Under the pieces are notes generated by a model. It did no database searches. It was given only the letters and a program-made list of their open reading frames with translations, and was not told the DNA's origin. From Diatrype stigma (Eukaryota > Ascomycota > Sordariomycetes > Xylariales > Diatrypaceae), in the NCBI GenBank assembly GCA_022225965.2, contig JAKJXP020000083.1, positions 124,001 to 188,000 of the forward strand: DNA of 64,000 bases. The letters run 5' to 3'. Positions 21,721-37,319 of this stretch are shown piece after piece. A program made the translations under genes and the position numbers. The stretch's first letter is position 1. Every line of letters begins with the position of its first letter.

Positions 21721-23051
21721 CTACTTGGACTTCTTTTGGGATTGGGTGTATTGAGCAAGCTTCTGGGGGCAATGCTTTAGGTTCTCAGCAGGCTCCCAAG
21801 TGTTCTCGCTGGTAGGATAGCCCTGCCACTTGACGTGATACTCGACAGCTCCCTTCTTCTTGTTGAGACGAGAATCGACGATTTTCTCCACGGTGAACTC
21901 GGGGTTCGTCTTGCCAGGCGGACGTCCTCGGCGTGTAGCAGCAGGTGACGTCTTACCAGGCGGGCGGCCCCTGCGTGTAGCAGATGCAGAAGCAGAAGCG
22001 ACCTTGGCCTTGGACTTAGCCTTAGAATTCGCAGCTGGCGACGTCGTTGCGGTAAGCTTAGAGCGTTTGGAGGCCTGTCATTGTATTAGTTCGCGTAGAA
22101 TTCATTGGTCAGCCTCTTCGGTTTACTTACGCCCTGCTCGGCCATGTTCGATTTGGCGGATTCCGCTGCAGCTCGGGTCGGTCGGCTGGAAGAAGCCGTC
22201 TCTAGCCCGGCTCGCTTTCTCTTCAATGGAGAAGAACTCTTGGCGCTTGTCGACTTGGGTGCGACAGTCGAACCCTTGGGTCTGCCGCGGCCTCGACCCT
22301 GAGGTTTGATCGGGGCTTCCTGCTCATTGCCGTCATCGTCATCACCGTCCTTGTCGTCATTACCATCCTTGTCGTCATCGATGTTGACATTGTCATTATC
22401 CTCCTCAGGCGCGTCGATGCGCACTATGCTACGAGTCTTGCCGCGACCTCGGGACTTGCGGGCAATCGGCTCCTTAGAAGAATCACCCTGGTCGGCGCGA
22501 GGAGAAGCAAGTCCATCTTTGGGTGAGCCGCCATTGGGTATGCTTGAGACTCGCTTTGCTCCTCTGCCTCTAGTCTTCGTCATGCGCGGACTCTTCTCAT
22601 TGTTGTCCTCCTGCGCGCCATCTTCTGGGTCTTGGCCAGTGAAGTCGTTCATGATGCTGGAGTTACCAATTAGCTGTTGACGATCAGGTAATGTGTAAAG
22701 TTGTAGACAGTTATACAGATAATCGACAACCAGAAGTGAAAAAAGGAAAACATCGAATCAACATGAGAGTAGATACCTAGGCATGGGGAGTAGGTAAGGT
22801 ACGAATGTGCTTCGGCTGCAGGCGAGCGCTTGTCGTGTGACAGTAACAAGCTTCTATGCAACCAGCCGCTCGATGCAAACTACTTACTCAGACTGGACTT
22901 GATACTGAAGGTCGTCGTCCTCCTCTTGGTATTCGTGGCCGCTGGGGTGTTCAATGGAAGGTTCAGAGGCGTTGGTGAGATCGCCATGGGGGTGGCCCAA
23001 GTCTGAAGAGTAACCAGCCATGTTGTTACCCTGCTGTATGACGCTTTGCAT
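21721..23051 (-). CDS. AT-hook and chromodomain protein
   Basis: Predicted nuclear chromatin protein. Three exons, 23051-22888, 22656-22131 and 22074-21721, with introns of 231 and 56 nt, join in frame to 347 residues. The N-terminus is acidic. The middle is disordered and carries several GRG or GRP motifs flanked by basic residues: [25 protein letters not shown], then two tandem copies of [18 protein letters not shown] sequence, which are AT-hook-type DNA-binding motifs. A single C-terminal chromodomain starts [11 protein letters not shown] and continues [23 protein letters not shown]. The Phe, Trp and Tyr expected for a methyl-lysine cage are present in EFTVE and KWQGY. No chromoshadow domain follows, so it is not a plain HP1 protein. 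Known family: chromodomains of this type read H3K9 or H3K27 methylation; which mark this one reads is unknown. The first exon was found by its donor (CAGTCTGA, then gtaagt) and the in-frame acceptor before ATCATGAACG. Confidence 0.87.
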
Positions 23052-24093
23052 GGTAAGAAAACTAGGCAGAAAATTTACGGGTAGTTCCTGCTACTTGAGT
23101 GGTTGCTGTGTTCGTGACACGGACCGAGCTGCTCGGTGAAGGTAAGAGGGATGAAAAGTGATGTATAATCAGATGCTTGATGGAAATGTTCTTAATTGTA
23201 TTTAAGAAAAGAAGCGGAGGTAAGGAACTGGTGAATGCGGTTCCCTTTTTGATGGAATGGAAAATGCAAGTATTCCTGGAAAGGGTATCTCGGAATTTGA
23301 ATGCACCAAAATAAGCGGGGTTTCAAGTAGTGTTAGGTTGCTACCTGGATGGCGGTGCAAAAGAATCGAGTTATTCAGTTCTGCTGCTGAGAAGTATGTT
23401 GTGAACAATGAATGGGGGCAGACCTAAAGATGTAGTCAAGGCTTTGGTAGCTCCAGATCTGAGAGGAAACTTGACACAACCAAGCTAGGCCGGCTGTATA
23501 CTTCATCTGAACTGGAGGGCTGAGCCAACCCTGTAAGCATGTTTCATGTCGTCGAGAGATTAAGCATGAGATCCAGTTAGTATTTCTGGAAAACACCTAA
23601 CGGAATACTGCTATCATTAATCTGATAGCAGAGACTTTATGTTAAAAGGATGCTACCTAAGTAATTACCTAAGTTCAAGTAGGCGCCTTATATGAAACTT
23701 TGTTAGTTACCCAGCCTTAGGGTTATTCTTCGATGTGTGCTATCTGAGGAAGGTACGGGATCCTCACCCAGGATTATGACATCACCAAAGGTGTGTGCAA
23801 AATAACTTTCTCAACTATACTTGCCATTCGAACCCAAAGGCAGGTCGTTAACGTGTACATTCCATACCTGTATTATTGGGATCTACCCAATGGACGTCGT
23901 GTACCAATAGTTCCTCATAGAGGTAGGCATCAAACAAGAAAGACTCTTGCAAGTGAAGATAAAAGTGGATATCACAGTTCACAGGTGTTCATTATTCCAC
24001 AGGGCTGATGTTGGAACCGCGTGGAAGACGCTGCCTTATATTGCGTTTGATTTGTCCTACCTTGTCTATCTAACCGGGGGTGATGAAAATGGT
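23052..24093. other. Intergenic region
   Basis: Upstream region of the chromodomain gene and 3' flank of RIC8. No gene or clear repeat seen. Confidence 0.6.
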
Positions 24094-25718
24094 TCAGTCA
24101 ACATTTTCCTGATAGTCATCTGGCAGCTCTTCAAACCGACCCTGCTCAACAGCTGTCCGGACCGGGTTCTCGACAGAGATGACCCCGTTGGCTCTTAGTC
24201 TGGGATGAGTTAGTAAGATTATGCGGCATAAGGCTATGGTTATGGCAATGGCAATGGCTCACCTCTCAAACAAAACGAACAGTCTTTCAGCCTCTTGTTC
24301 CTGTTCCTCCTCAGTCATCTCAGGAAGGTCAGGCTGTCGCTCCCTATCGAGGAATTGTCCCGTCACCGGGTTGATAGGTCGGCTTGCGCCTCCACCAGTA
24401 TCGCTAGAAGAGCCGGCTTCAGTGTCGGGCACGGGGAGGTTCCTGTTGAAGAGAAAACCGGAGGCGAACCCGTATCCAACGTTGCTGACAAATGTTGTTG
24501 CGTCCTTATCAGACATCTCAAATAGAAGATCAGAGATGGTCTCCCGAAGGTGGGGCGTGAGAGGATTCGTGGAGTTCTTCAGAAGCCAGCTTGGGATAGA
24601 TGTGCTCTTGCCCAAGACTTCATTTCTATCCGTTTCCGTGGGTAAGAGCTGTTTGCGTATTGAGGCCTTAACCTGTTCTGGGGCGTATTCGTGCACAGCA
24701 CGAATAACGCCAACTAGAGGAGTCACATTGGTTTCGAGATCTTCGTCATTATATGCTTTGCTAGAGCGCGTAAGCAAGTCTAATAAGCGGTCTGAAAATG
24801 AGGTTGGCTCATTGTCTGGATAGAACGAAGACGCGATCTCAGTCGTCCCTAGGTTCAGATTCAAGAGTGCGTTGATCAAAGAGCCGATTGGAGGATCCAG
24901 GGGTTTCGTCGGCTGGGGTGTACTATCGCGCAACAACGTCACGATATGAGGGACAGCAGGAGAAAACGAGGATGCCTTGTCTTTGCAGTAGTGGGTGATG
25001 TTGAAGAGCAGTTTCAGAGTTTCGGCCAGGGCCATCTGTTCCATAGGGCCGTTTGTCTTTTTCGAAGTAGCACCACGGTTTGCATGTCGTTCTAAGTTTT
25101 CGACAATTGTTTCCGCTAGGTGGTGCTTGTCTATCAAGTCAGGTATATTGGTATTCGTCCCGTATGTCGTAAGGAAGATGACTCTGGAAACCAAGAACTC
25201 GTCATCGCGATCGTCGTTCTTGAGTTTACTGCAGGCCTTGGCCTCATAGCCAAGGTCAACATATTTCTGCCGTGCCTCCGGCGCTAGGAACAATGCATTG
25301 CAAAGACAGCGTAGAGCATTCCTGGAAGTTGTGCTAGACGCGCTGTCGAATGAGTGCCGAGTCAATGTTTCTATACCCTATGGAGTGTCAACCTCGCCAT
25401 GTATGACTTTGTGCGTAGGGCTGTGTTACTTCTTTGGTAAAGATAGGATCGGCATTTCGTGTGTCTCTGCCATACACCTTGAGTTCTTCTAGAGCTGCGT
25501 CTCGTTCTGAACCGGCCAATAGTCAGATATAGCTCGCACGCACGCACACACATACACAAATTTAGCTTATACGCACGCTGGGGTGAAAGACTGCCATCAG
25601 TCAGGTCCTGCCGCAAAGTATCTACGAGTTTTGTAACGGCAGCGAGCTTCTCTGCAGCAATGTTAGCCCGCGGAAGCTCGAAGCGGCTTGAAATCTACTG
25701 ACCTGGCCCTGAGAGCAT
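24094..25718 (-). CDS. ric8: RIC8/synembryn, G-alpha chaperone and exchange factor
   Basis: Cytosolic armadillo-fold protein that folds G-alpha subunits and acts as a receptor-independent exchange factor; in Neurospora it is needed for normal growth and conidiation. Five exons, 25718-25703, 25651-25577, 25506-25430, 25377-24263 and 24199-24094, join in frame to 462 residues. The first exon is only 16 nt and encodes MLSGP plus one base. The joined N-terminus reads MLSGPEKLAAVTKLVDTL, then RDAALEELKVYGRDTRNADP and FTKEGIETLTRHSFD, as in other fungal RIC8 proteins. Further hallmarks are RCLCNALFLAPEAR, KLKNDDRDDEFLVSRVIFLTTYGTN and, near the end, LFVLFERLRANGVISVENPV. The fourth intron contains an ATGGCA/ATGGTT hexamer repeat. 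The gene is divergent to RIF1. Confidence 0.93.
24232..24260. repeat. ATGGCA/ATGGTT hexamer repeat inside RIC8 intron 4
   Basis: GGCTATGGTTATGGCA followed by ATGGCAATGGCT units. The same 16-base core occurs again at 45766-45810 upstream of the histidine kinase gene. Confidence 0.7.
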
Positions 25719-26859
25719 CTTCGAAGCCGACTGCATGATACAAGCTGAACTGATGGAGGATGGTGGGGTCGAGGTTCCAGGATTCTATCAAACAGTTTAG
25801 GAACCCTGACGCACTGCGCATTAAGGTTGGCAATACGAAAAGGTGTCAAGTTTATGTTGAGTTGGATTATGATCTCAGTGGATTGAGTATTGCAGCTCGA
25901 TCATGTGGCCGCGAAAAGAGGAGTAATACCAATAGCTAAGCCTGCTATCTCAGCCTGGGTTTGGAGAACCAGAACATGTCTACGTCTCCTTCAAATGGAA
26001 ATACAGCAGCACTTTTTGATTGATTCAGATATACAATTATGACCAACAGAAATAACTACATAATAGGTGAGTTCATGCTCCAAAAAAGAACAATGAGATC
26101 ATAGCTTTTTTATGTTTTTATGTCTGCAAATATACCCAAGATAAGATTGTCCCAATGGCAGTTGATGACCACAAACTACATGTAGGTAACATACAGCTAC
26201 AGTACGGGGGTAACCACATATCAACGTACATGTATGTAGTACCGGCGGTAGTACGGGTACTATATTACCTAATCGTCAATCCCGCCCGCCTGTAGGCTGA
26301 CTGGCTGACACCTGAGTGGACACTAACAGTCAGGGAAGCGCGACACGTTCCCTATGAATTGCCCAGGACAGGGGTCCTTGGGCTTAAGTGGTTTTCTCGA
26401 AATCCCCACTTTTCAGCCCCAACCGACTGCCTTTTTGACGCGACAATCGCGTCCAGGTGAAGGCCAAGTTCTTCCGCGTCGCGCCTCCGCATTTTCTGCA
26501 TATTGGATATGGGATTTAGGTATTGGGCGGATCCGTTGCCTATCAACCGTCGAAGCCACCATCGCCTCGACTTAGTGTTTGTCTACATTGAGAGCCATTG
26601 ACTGCTAGCCGCATTGCGCTTTGCTTGTCGTTTCTCGTTTCCCGTTTCTTGTTTCCTGCTTTGTGTCTGGGGGTCACTCCGGATTCTTGTGTGATCATCA
26701 ATTGCATTCGCTCTTCCACACTACGTCTGTTGAAGTCAAAAAGAGAAGTTTCTTATAGTACCCCTAATAACTCATGCCCACTACATGAAAGTTGGATCTC
26801 GGAACAAAAGCTTCGAGCGGTGGGCTTGCAAGTCTCAAAGCGGCGGGTGACTTGCAGCC
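25719..26859. promoter_or_regulatory. Divergent intergenic region RIC8 / RIF1
   Basis: About 1.1 kb between the two start codons. It must hold both promoters and leaders. No coding signal with conserved motifs. A GTAC-rich stretch at about 26180-26260 contains several short inverted repeats. No TATA or CCAAT element could be assigned with confidence. Confidence 0.55.
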
Positions 26860-29800
26860 ATGGTATCGCAGGCGACAGTCTCGAGAGGCCTAGATACATT
26901 ACCTGCTCGACCGCCGACACCACCGAGAGAGAAGCAACAGGCAGAAGCCGATTCTGCCTCGCGCCGGACCCGCAGTCGTCATTCCCTTCTTACTCGACCA
27001 GACGTCCACACGCCCCCGAGCCATTCCCCGGATTCTTGCGACTCGGCGAATCCAAGTTCTCGGCGAACGGCCAAGAAGGTTGATTTCTCAACCCAGCCCG
27101 ACTACCGAGAACCCCCTACATATAACAACGACAAGGAAAATGGCTCGAAACAGCGCACTCCGATAACAGCGCCCTCCTCAACTGGCTCGACGAGACTTAT
27201 CAAGTCTATATTGAAGCCTTCCTCTGTTCCTAATCCTCTCGACCCATCAGGTGGCAGTGACGATCCCAACCAACAGATCAGTATAGCAGCTATGTTGGAG
27301 TCGACGGTCAAGCAGCTCGCTGGAGCTGACAGAGACTCGAAGCTAGATGCTTATATGATGCTGGTGCGCGCTTTGAAAGCTTCCAACAACCTCCCCGACC
27401 GGATAGCACTTCAAGACCAGATGGGACTTTTCATGCAGTTCATTCAACGCGACGTCACTGCCAGGAATGCCGGAGGACTCATCGATTCATCTCTGACGAA
27501 CCACGCCCTCACGTTGCTTAGTACATTCCTTTACTACCCTGCCATTGCCTCAACATTGTCATACGACTTCGGGGTTTTTATCATGGACTACAGCATCCGA
27601 TGTTTTGAGGACAGTCATATGCCCAAGGATGTCATCCGGCACTTGATGCAGGTTGTAGCATCACAGGATTTCTCTCCCAAGGTCATGACGGCAGATCGTG
27701 TCGGCCGGCTTATTGCTGCGCTGCACAAGATTGAGGACCACCTTAAGGGGAAGAGCATTGTCATGTCCCGCATTATCATCTATCGAAGGCTGATCAAGCA
27801 GTCAAAACTTCACATGGTCTCCCATTCTGATTGGTTGCTAGACCTATTTACGGATATGCTCAGCAGTATGAAGGAGATCCGTGCAGCAGCCGTCGCCCTA
27901 GGTTTCGAGGCCATCTTCACCATTGGCAAAGAGAAACAACTATCGAGGAAAGTCATGGATATTCTTCAACTGACTACCGAGGAAGTAAAGTATATTGAAT
28001 ACTTCGTGCAGAAGCTTCTCGCAATGGCGGCGAACAAACAAGAATCCGCAATTGTCCCTCAGATTTGGAGTGTGATAATCCTCTTGTTAAGAGGTCCCGT
28101 TGAGAAGTGGGAGTTCTTCTCACCGTGGCTGGAGATTTTGCAAAGATGTTTCAATAGTGGTGACCCCTACACGAGATTCGAGGCTAACTACGCGTGGAAC
28201 CGACTGGTCTATGTCTTCTATCTCAACGAATCGTCTCTTTCGAAGACTATCGGAACCGTTTGCCAACCCTTCTACAGTCAACTGAAGCGTAAATACCCAG
28301 GGAAACAGCAGGAAGATCTTCGCCGCGTGGTTCTTGGTAGCATCTGCAACCTCTATTATTATGCTTTCAAACCAAACTCGACATCGGCACAGGTTGACCA
28401 TTATTGGCTAACATGCGTCCGTCCAATAATGCAGAAGTTGGCAAACACCGAACCAGAAGCAAAGCAGAAAGGGAAATCCACAGTCAGCTCCTCAGACAAC
28501 CTAGCCCAAGCGATGATGATACTTACTGGCCTGTTCGATTCGTCAACCCCTCGAATATGGAAGGAAAACCGTATCGCAGAAAACCCCCTGGTGAAGCCAG
28601 CGGAACTACCAGCCGTGGACCCAAAGTGGATCAGAAGAAACGCGGACAAGGTCTTTGCTGTCATCGAACCTATTGTCAGCAAGACATTTTTAGACATGGC
28701 TAGGCCACAGTCTCCTACACGTAAGCTATGGCATACCCTAATAAGCGCCGTGGCAGCTGCCGCGTCCAAGGAGGTCAAGGTATCAAACGATACGGCGAAC
28801 TTCGTAGCTTATGCTTTCAACTTCCTGCTCAAGTTGTGGTCTGCTGGACCTGAACGATCCAGCGGGGATGGTGCCCAGACGTTTGTAAGCGCGACACGGG
28901 AGTTCTTGTCGACCATGATTGAACATCTTGGTCTGCTTCCCTTTACCGAGTCTCGACTCTCAATGAGCAAGCAGAACACATTTGTACCCGTTGCAACGCC
29001 TTCACACCGTCCAGGGAAAGGTCAAGGTCTCACAAGGACACCGCTGCTTCATCTTTTCTCGATCCTCTCGACAAAGCCTCCTCAAGTTCCTGACGATGAT
29101 TCTTTATTGGGATTATTCAAATCTACCTTCAACCCCTTTTTGATGGCCAGGGCTGCACATGCTCGGAACGACTTTGCTAATGAGCTCATGCGAGAGTCAA
29201 TGTCCATGGATGTGCTTTCCCCTTATGGTCCATGGCTGTTCATCTCCGAAATCATTTCTTCATCTGCAGACAACCAATCCAGTCTTTCCAGCAATGGGTC
29301 CAGTAGTGGACCGACGCTTGGGCACGAGTATCGCGAAATTGTCAAACATCTGGAAAGAGGGATCAAGTCAACGCCCAATTTGCCATGGGAGCATTGGCAA
29401 TCCCTGTTCCGGCTTCTAGTAAATCGGGTTACTGATGAGGCAGGAGAAGCTGGCTGTGCTATCGCGGTCATAGAACCCCTTGCCAAGGTTTTCCTAGACA
29501 GTCTATCAACAGACAACTACGACTCGCTTTCTATGAATACTTGGAAGGGAAGCGTTGAACTGATTGCAACAGCCAAACAGCCTCGAGATCGCCAAGCACT
29601 TGATGCCGCCCGACGTCGCTTATGGGGCACACCGGTGGCCGGATCGCGATCGGCTTCCTTCGACCCCTTTGATAATTTTTATCGCCTCACGAACCGTGTA
29701 CTCGAATACTCATACGTTCACTCGGATACTGAGAGCCAAGCGACGATACTGCCATCCATATTGAAGGAAGTATCGACGTTCCTCACTAGGTGCAGTGGAC

Positions 29801-32313
29801 CACTTGTTTTCAAGTCTCTTACTCACTTGCAGCCCGGTATCTGCGTCTGGGTTCAGGATACGGACGGCCGCTATAATAGCAAACAACCCCCTAACGTGTC
29901 TGAGGCTGTAAGTGAAAATCAGAAAGGCTTTAATAACCCCTGAATTGTAATACTAATCTCTGGGTAGGTCAATATGCTATGGGGGCGAGTCTGCGATCTT
30001 TTCGCAGATCCTGCGACACTGGAGAATTTCCAGCTCGACATCATCGAACCACTATTGTGCGCTGCATTTGAAAGTAAACATAAACACATCGTGAACACCA
30101 TTTCGACTATGTGGAACCGAGCTTTCGATCAAGCCGATGATATCCAATACCCTGAAAAGTTGAAGATGACACTTCTCTCCATTCGCCCATATGTGGAACT
30201 CGTACTGCCTGGACTTGATGTGTCTAGTTCTGCCATCGAAGGTCGGCAACCGGCTTGGGTCGAATCTCAAGATGATTTCGACGTATCGAGTTCATCTCGG
30301 GCTAAACAGCAAAATACCCCTCACCGTGAACCGCCTTCATCAGCCCGTTCCACTCCTACTGGGTCAGTCAGGCTTTCCCTCCCTAAGAGAAAAGCGATCG
30401 AGACAACACCAGATCCTGTTCGTCCAAAGTCCGCAAAGCAGAGCTCGACACCACGACTTAGGCATGATGATTCTCAAATCCAGTTCGCAGCTATCCAGTC
30501 TTCGCCAGCGCATAGCGCTCTTGACTCGCAGCATTTCACCGATCGGCAAAAAGAAGTACGCGAGCGGCAACGGGAGACGGCCGTTCTGTTCCCTGAGATT
30601 CGGTCAAGCCCCGAGGGGGCCAGACAAGCCCAACGATCGCTTGAAAAGGCCCGTCAAGAACCGGAAATTAGTCCCAACAAGCAGGTTCAAGCTTCGACAC
30701 CAGAAGCAAAGCAGAGGTTTGAGGACTACGTCTCATCTACACCTACACCTCGCCGCGGACAAGCTACTATCCTAGATGACCACGACATGGATGATGTTCC
30801 ATCATCACCTCCAGCTCCAGATCCACGACGCAACCTTTTATCAGAAATGAAACCTCGGTCTCGGAGTGCCAGTATTCCTAACGAATACCCTTTTGCGTCC
30901 TCACCTCCTGGTTCTCCTACACCCAACCATCGAGAACTTCCACATATCCAAGAGTCCCACGACCAGATCACTTCCAGTAATGTGTCTCCAGATCGCTCAG
31001 ACAGCCTGGCAGAGCCGACTGGTAATGATGCTACAGAGCCAAAGGTGGTAGTTACGGAGGCAACAAATGAATCACGCGAAATATTGACCCACCCAGAAGA
31101 TGAAAAGCAACAAAACGGGCGTGTTGAAGAAGCAAAACCTGGCCGGCCAACGACGCCGCCCACGGCTCTTTTGCTAAGAGAAGCTCAGGAGACACCTAAA
31201 CCCGACAATGACGTATGCATGGATACGCCTGCTAGCTCAGCCGAGCATATAGCACACGACTTCCGCAGTGCTCATAAGAAGCCGTCGGATGTGGGCGAAG
31301 ACGAAGACCAAGCCCTTGCCGTGGATAACGATCGATCATTCGAACTTAGTGATGGGGAGGAACGGAGTATGGCACGTCTCATAGTTGAGTTGGACTCGAG
31401 GAAATGCGAGCCCATGCCTAGATATGGCACAGACTCTCCTGAGAAGCCACTTGGAAAACAGACAAAGACTGTCATAGATTGCATCACTGTCGACACCGGT
31501 GATTCAAGACCATCCCAGGGAAAATCGAGGAAAACTCGCAGTGGCCGACCTTTATCACCTATCCTTCCATCATCACCAGCCGAGGGTAATGATTCTCAGC
31601 CGTCAGGTAGAAAAGCCAGAAAGAAGCGTAAGCGATCATCAGAGAAGGCCCAAGAACCTGGTGGCAAGAAAGCAAGGCATCGCAAGTTTATCGTTGCCGA
31701 GGATGCCGACGCAGTGCCCGACAGTCAAGTGCCAATGGTCCAAGACGATCCCGCTTCACAAGATACTGCGTCCTCCGCCGCCGACATCGACGAAGCCCCA
31801 GAGAGGAGTGAGACAAGCGACGGCATGCTACCTACTCTGGCAGAGGAACCTACCAGGCAAGAACCCGAGGTAGAGGAAAGCAGATCTCCTAGATCTGACG
31901 GCAGTTTTGATTCAGAACGGGAGTCGGAAGCGGTACATATCCAGTTGTGGAATGAGGCTTCTCAAGAGACCTACGGTTCCAAATCCCCCGTCAGGGAAGC
32001 GCCATCATTACGCAACAGTCCAGAACAGAACGAGGATGAAGGCACGACGGAGATGGAAGTGCGGCAAGAGGACGTAGAAATGGCTGAAGCTGAAAGTTTA
32101 CCCAAAGTCACAACGCTGCAACCTAGTCAAGATGTCCAGGACTCAGCGACACCCGAAAAATCTTCAATGGAGAAGATTATGGGTGCCCTCAAGTTAGGGC
32201 TGGACGAACTCCGAACAGCGACCCTGTCACGCGAAGAGGTCTACAAGATCGAGGACATGTTCATGGATATCAAGAGGGAGCTCTACCAGGCCGAGAGCCG
32301 CGGCAGAACGTGA
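26860..32313 (+). CDS. RIF1: RIF1, telomere and replication-timing regulator
   Basis: Nuclear scaffold that recruits protein phosphatase 1 (PP1) to counter DDK at origins and acts at telomeres and double-strand breaks. Two exons, 26860-29907 and 29968-32313, with a 60-nt intron, give 1797 residues. The N-terminal region begins with SLPARPPTPPRE-like sequence seen in fungal RIF1. It is followed by a long helical-repeat domain (roughly residues 145-1090, Rif1_N type) containing ALTLLSTFLYYP, IPQIWSVIILLLRGPVEKWEFF and PWEHWQSLFRLL. Two PP1-docking motifs lie before it: KVDF at 73-76 (RVxF class) and SILK at 116-119. The C-terminal 650 residues are disordered, rich in SP/TP sites and basic patches (RKARKKRKR). 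They end in a predicted helix ELRTATLSREEVYKIEDMF, perhaps for self-association. The N-terminal position of the docking motifs fits fungal, not vertebrate, RIF1. Confidence 0.92.
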
Positions 32314-35553
<3,240 letters not shown>

Positions 35554-36825
35554 CTGCTGAGAGATGGGGCGGAAATCCTGGAAAAGAACAGGAGTGCTAG
35601 GAATAGGGACATGCGTGGAGGGGACGAAGGAAAACGGACAGCGTTGGTTGGTTTACCAGAACGACGAGAACCGACGACGCCTAGCACTAGTAGCAGGTTA
35701 TGATGATTATGATCATGAAATGAGGGAACGCTTAGGGATAGACAGAGAGGGCTGTTTTCGGGTGCTAACTAAGTAAGTAGCATGGTGAAGAAAAAGAACT
35801 TCCTTCCTTTTACGTTACTCGGAGGCTACCAATTACGTTACTATGAGTGCAACAAAACCAGCAGAGCAAGGAACGAACGGGCGGACGGATGGACGGAATG
35901 ATCGTCAAGATGTCTGGTAGCTTTGTCTGAGGATAGGCGACGTTCTAACCTGAATTTATTGCTAGAGCAGCTTAGCAAGCCCCTGACGTCTTTTCTTCTT
36001 CTTCTTCTCCTATTGCCAGACTGACTTTGGCCGTTGTCTCTCGGGCTCTGTCCATGATGGCTGACGTGCCGTGTAACCTCCGATCAGCGTCAACATGCAA
36101 CTGGTGAACAAGTCATTGTGTGAATCTCACTCAGTACTAGTAAGAAATGACTGTTGCAATACGGAAATTCGCAAACGGAGAATCGCTGTGCTTATACCAC
36201 GTTGATTAATGTATTATACTGAGGAGCTTCCCCATGGTTGTATTGCGTGGCAGCAGTAAAAGCCGTGAACATGATCGATTCCTAGTCTCATTACGCACTT
36301 TTTTGAAGCTCTGGTCGTCCGAATCTCATATACCCTTCTTAGGTGCATAGGTATGTATGTAGGTATGTATGTATCTCAATCATCAAGTACCAATATCGTG
36401 CGTCCGGGGTACGGATTGCCGGCATTGCAGGATATAGATAGCGCTGGAAGGGATGGAGGGAAGATTCCTTTACGATGCCTGTCTGGACCCGAACCAGCAC
36501 TTCACTGCCATACCAAAATCCTTTGCCTCTCCCGTTCTCTTGCCTTGTGTTTCGATGTGTATCATGTTTATGTCATGTCATAGGACGGGTAAGCCGGTAT
36601 CGGGTTTATATCCCCTTCTTGCTCCAACCCCAGTCCCCCATCCCCTTAAACTAAAGCCCCCTTGATATCAAATGAACGCCTGACGCTTGTACGTACGGTG
36701 ATGCATTGGGTAATAATTATATAGGGGTAGAGCAGATACGTGTCGAGGAACCGAGGGCAGAGCAAAGAAGCGTTGGATATTCGTCCATCCTCGCCTTCGC
36801 CCCCATTTTTTATTATTCTATATCG
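35554..36825. other. Intergenic region between convergent genes
   Basis: 3' flanks of the mutarotase and HYPK genes. A TTCTTC polypyrimidine run is at about 35994-36009 and GTATGTAGG units at 36350-36372. No gene seen. Confidence 0.6.
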
Positions 36826-37319
36826 TTATGAAACGGCAATGAAAGCCTTAATCGCCTTCACCGCATCCCCTTCGTTTGCCTTGAGCAGTTCGGTGGCTTT
36901 CGGTTTCGTGAGATCCAACTCGTCGACCTGTTGCACCATTGTTGTCACCATCGTTAGCACACCTCGACTATTATATTAGACGAGTAGTTTCCCCCCCTAC
37001 ACATCAACCTCCTTCCTCCATTCTTATCCTCCTCTGAACTTACCAGTAGCGCCACGTCCGCAGCGTCGACCTTGACCTTGCGCACGTCCTTCTTGTCGGC
37101 GGCGCCGCCGGCACCCCCCAGGTTCTTCATGGCCTTGCTGACGGCGTCCTGGTCGACGGCGGCGCTGCCGCTGTCGTCGCCCCGCGCGTCGAGGCTAGCG
37201 AGCGCGGCGGCGGCCTTGCGGTCCTCGGCCGACTTGGCCGTCGCCTGGACGTCCTCCTCCGCGTCGCCGGCCGTCGTCGCGCCCTCGTGGACCGTCTTGG
37301 GCTGGGGCTCCTCGGCCAT
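36826..37319 (-). CDS. HYPK: HYPK-like UBA protein (NatA-associated)
   Basis: Small ribosome-associated protein. HYPK binds the NAA15 subunit of the N-terminal acetyltransferase NatA and modulates it. Two exons, 37319-37044 and 36927-36826, with a 116-nt intron, give 125 residues, the usual size. An acidic, Ala-rich N-terminal half is followed by KKDVRKVKVDAADVALLV. The UBA-like domain then reads VDELDLTKPKATELLKANEGDAVKAIKAF, the signature of HYPK/NAC-alpha-like UBA domains. No NAC domain is present, which separates it from NAC alpha. The intron interrupts the LLV-DEL junction exactly in frame. It is divergent to the DAHP synthase gene. Confidence 0.9.
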
